Shown in pieces: positions 5,614-6,560 of a stretch of DNA of 6,560 nucleotides. Origin of the DNA: Candidatus Nitrosopumilus sp. Lineage in GTDB: Archaea; Thermoproteota; Nitrososphaeria; Nitrososphaerales; Nitrosopumilaceae. The number at the start of each line of letters is the position of its first letter. Positions within the stretch are counted from its first letter, which is position 1. Position numbers and translations under genes: made by a program. The stretch covers positions 1-6,560 of the forward strand of contig DRGT01000177.1 in the NCBI GenBank assembly GCA_011055585.1, given 5' to 3'. A model generated the notes under the pieces. That model was not told the DNA's origin and searched no databases. It saw nothing but the letters and a program-made list of their open reading frames with translations.

Positions 5614-6560
5614 TTGGCTGAAAACTATGAGGAAATAGTAGAAAGATGTTATAATTCGGATCCAAAATATACAGAAATTCAAGCAGGCGTTCCTGAAGAT
5701 TTTGCTGATATTAAGACACTTGGTGATCTTTTAGAAATAAATTACAAACTTGTTGGCGTTAAAGAACAACTTAGAAAAAATTTAATATTAAAAATTGAAA
5801 GAGACGAATCAAAATATCCTGGAATTATTGGTTTTGATGATGATGTAGTACCTGCTATTGATCGAGCTATTCTATCTGGACATGATATTTTCTTAATTGG
5901 TCAGATAGGTCAGGCAAAAACAAAGCTCGTACAAATAATTGCTGAAAATTTACTTTCACCTATGCCAATTATTCAACATAGCATTACAAATGACTGCCCA
6001 ATGGATTTGCCAAAAAAACGACTCATAGCTCTTTTAAAAGAAGATGATACTACAACAAACACAAAATTCTTTGTTAGTCCTGAAAGTGAAGATAAAATTC
6101 GTGAGAATAAACTTGAAACCCCAATTAGGTGGATTGACGGTCAGGATAGATACAAGTATCTTCTTGCAACTCCTGATATTTCTGTTAAAGATCTAGTAGG
6201 TTACATTGATGCAATAAAGGTAGCAAAGAAGGGAGTGGAAATGTACAAAATCGATTCATATTCTCCAGGTCAATTAATGCAAGCAAAACATGGAATATTT
6301 TGTATTGATGAATTACCCGTACTTGATCCAAGAAAACAAGTTGCATTACTTTCTGTTTTACAAGAAGGACGTTTTACCACAGGCTCATATCCAGTAATTT
6401 TTGAACCAAAAACTGCTTTTTTTGCAACAGCAAATCCTATTGATTATACTCATTCTGGAAAAGTTATCGAACCATTGTATGATAGACTAAAGAGTCACAT
6501 ACACACCCATTATCCTAAAACCATTGAAGATGAAATGATGATAATTCTTCAAGAAGCTAA
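5614..6560 (+). CDS. Mg-chelatase/MoxR-type AAA+ ATPase, 3' end outside window
   Basis: The reading frame is open for 315 codons to the window edge. The translation matches a Mg-chelatase-I-like AAA+ branch related to MoxR/RavA. It has an N-terminal stretch IKTLGDLLE at 33-41, VKEQLRKNLILKI at 49-61 and PGIIGFDDDVVPAIDRAIL at 69-87. Walker A is GQIGQAKT at 96-103, with Ala before the Lys as in RavA-like proteins. ATPDISVKDLVGYIDAIK lies at about 186-203, Walker B is IFCIDE at 228-233, sensor 1 is ATAN at 271-274, and the arginine-finger region is EPLYDRL at 286-292. Such ATPases usually work with a von Willebrand factor A domain partner to remodel proteins or insert metals, and the partner is often the next gene; neither can be seen here. 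The start is TTG at 5614, since TAA at 5611-5613 is directly upstream in frame and a TATA box lies 27 bases before. The cellular target is unknown. Confidence 0.88.
   Translation, partial: MAENYEEIVERCYNSDPKYTEIQAGVPEDFADIKTLGDLLEINYKLVGVKEQLRKNLILKIERDESKYPGIIGFDDDVVPAIDRAILSGHDIFLIGQIGQAKTKLVQIIAENLLSPMPIIQHSITNDCPMDLPKKRLIALLKEDDTTTNTKFFVSPESEDKIRENKLETPIRWIDGQDRYKYLLATPDISVKDLVGYIDAIKVAKKGVEMYKIDSYSPGQLMQAKHGIFCIDELPVLDPRKQVALLSVLQEGRFTTGSYPVIFEPKTAFFATANPIDYTHSGKVIEPLYDRLKSHIHTHYPKTIEDEMMIILQEA

Overview
The window is AT-rich and almost entirely coding. It most likely comes from an ammonia-oxidising archaeon of the Nitrososphaerota (Thaumarchaeota), probably the Nitrosopumilus group. Support comes from archaeal-type ribosomal proteins uS13 and uS4 encoded side by side, an archaeal-type CobT homologue, frequent TTG/GTG starts, and TATA-like boxes about 26-28 bases ahead of starts that lack a Shine-Dalgarno site. 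The group assignment is an inference from gene content and composition; no marker gene was searched.

Left part (18-2339, + strand): three tightly packed genes that look like one operon. They are nnrE (NAD(P)H-hydrate epimerase, metabolite repair), a glyoxalase-II/persulfide-dioxygenase-like metallo-beta-lactamase fold hydrolase that overlaps nnrE by 4 bases, and cobT (lower-ligand activation in cobalamin synthesis) 10 bases later with a GTG start. Middle (2332-4092, - strand): glmS, complete, converging on cobT with an 8-base overlap of the coding ends.

Right-middle (4131-5495, - strand): rps13 followed by rps4, co-directional and translationally close, then glmS 38 bases further on. Both ribosomal proteins carry long low-complexity C-terminal tails built from in-frame tandem repeats. 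In rps13 there are five identical 24-base units; in rps4 there are two near-identical 51-base units plus a partial third. The rps4 tail is strongly acidic. The rps13 tail is acidic near the core and then Lys/Ala/Pro-rich.

Right end (5614-6560, + strand): the first 315 codons of a Mg-chelatase/MoxR-type AAA+ ATPase that starts with TTG and runs off the window. It is divergent from rps13 across a 118-base spacer with a good TATA box for the ATPase and a weaker one for rps13, both placed for leaderless transcripts. This gene is easily missed because it has no stop codon in the window.

No RNA gene, insertion sequence, CRISPR array or attachment site was recognised. Apart from the 118-base divergent spacer, gaps between genes are 38 bases or shorter. 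Nothing here proves a new system. The most notable features are the repeat-built tails on two adjacent ribosomal proteins and the replacement of the usual archaeal rps11 neighbour by glmS.
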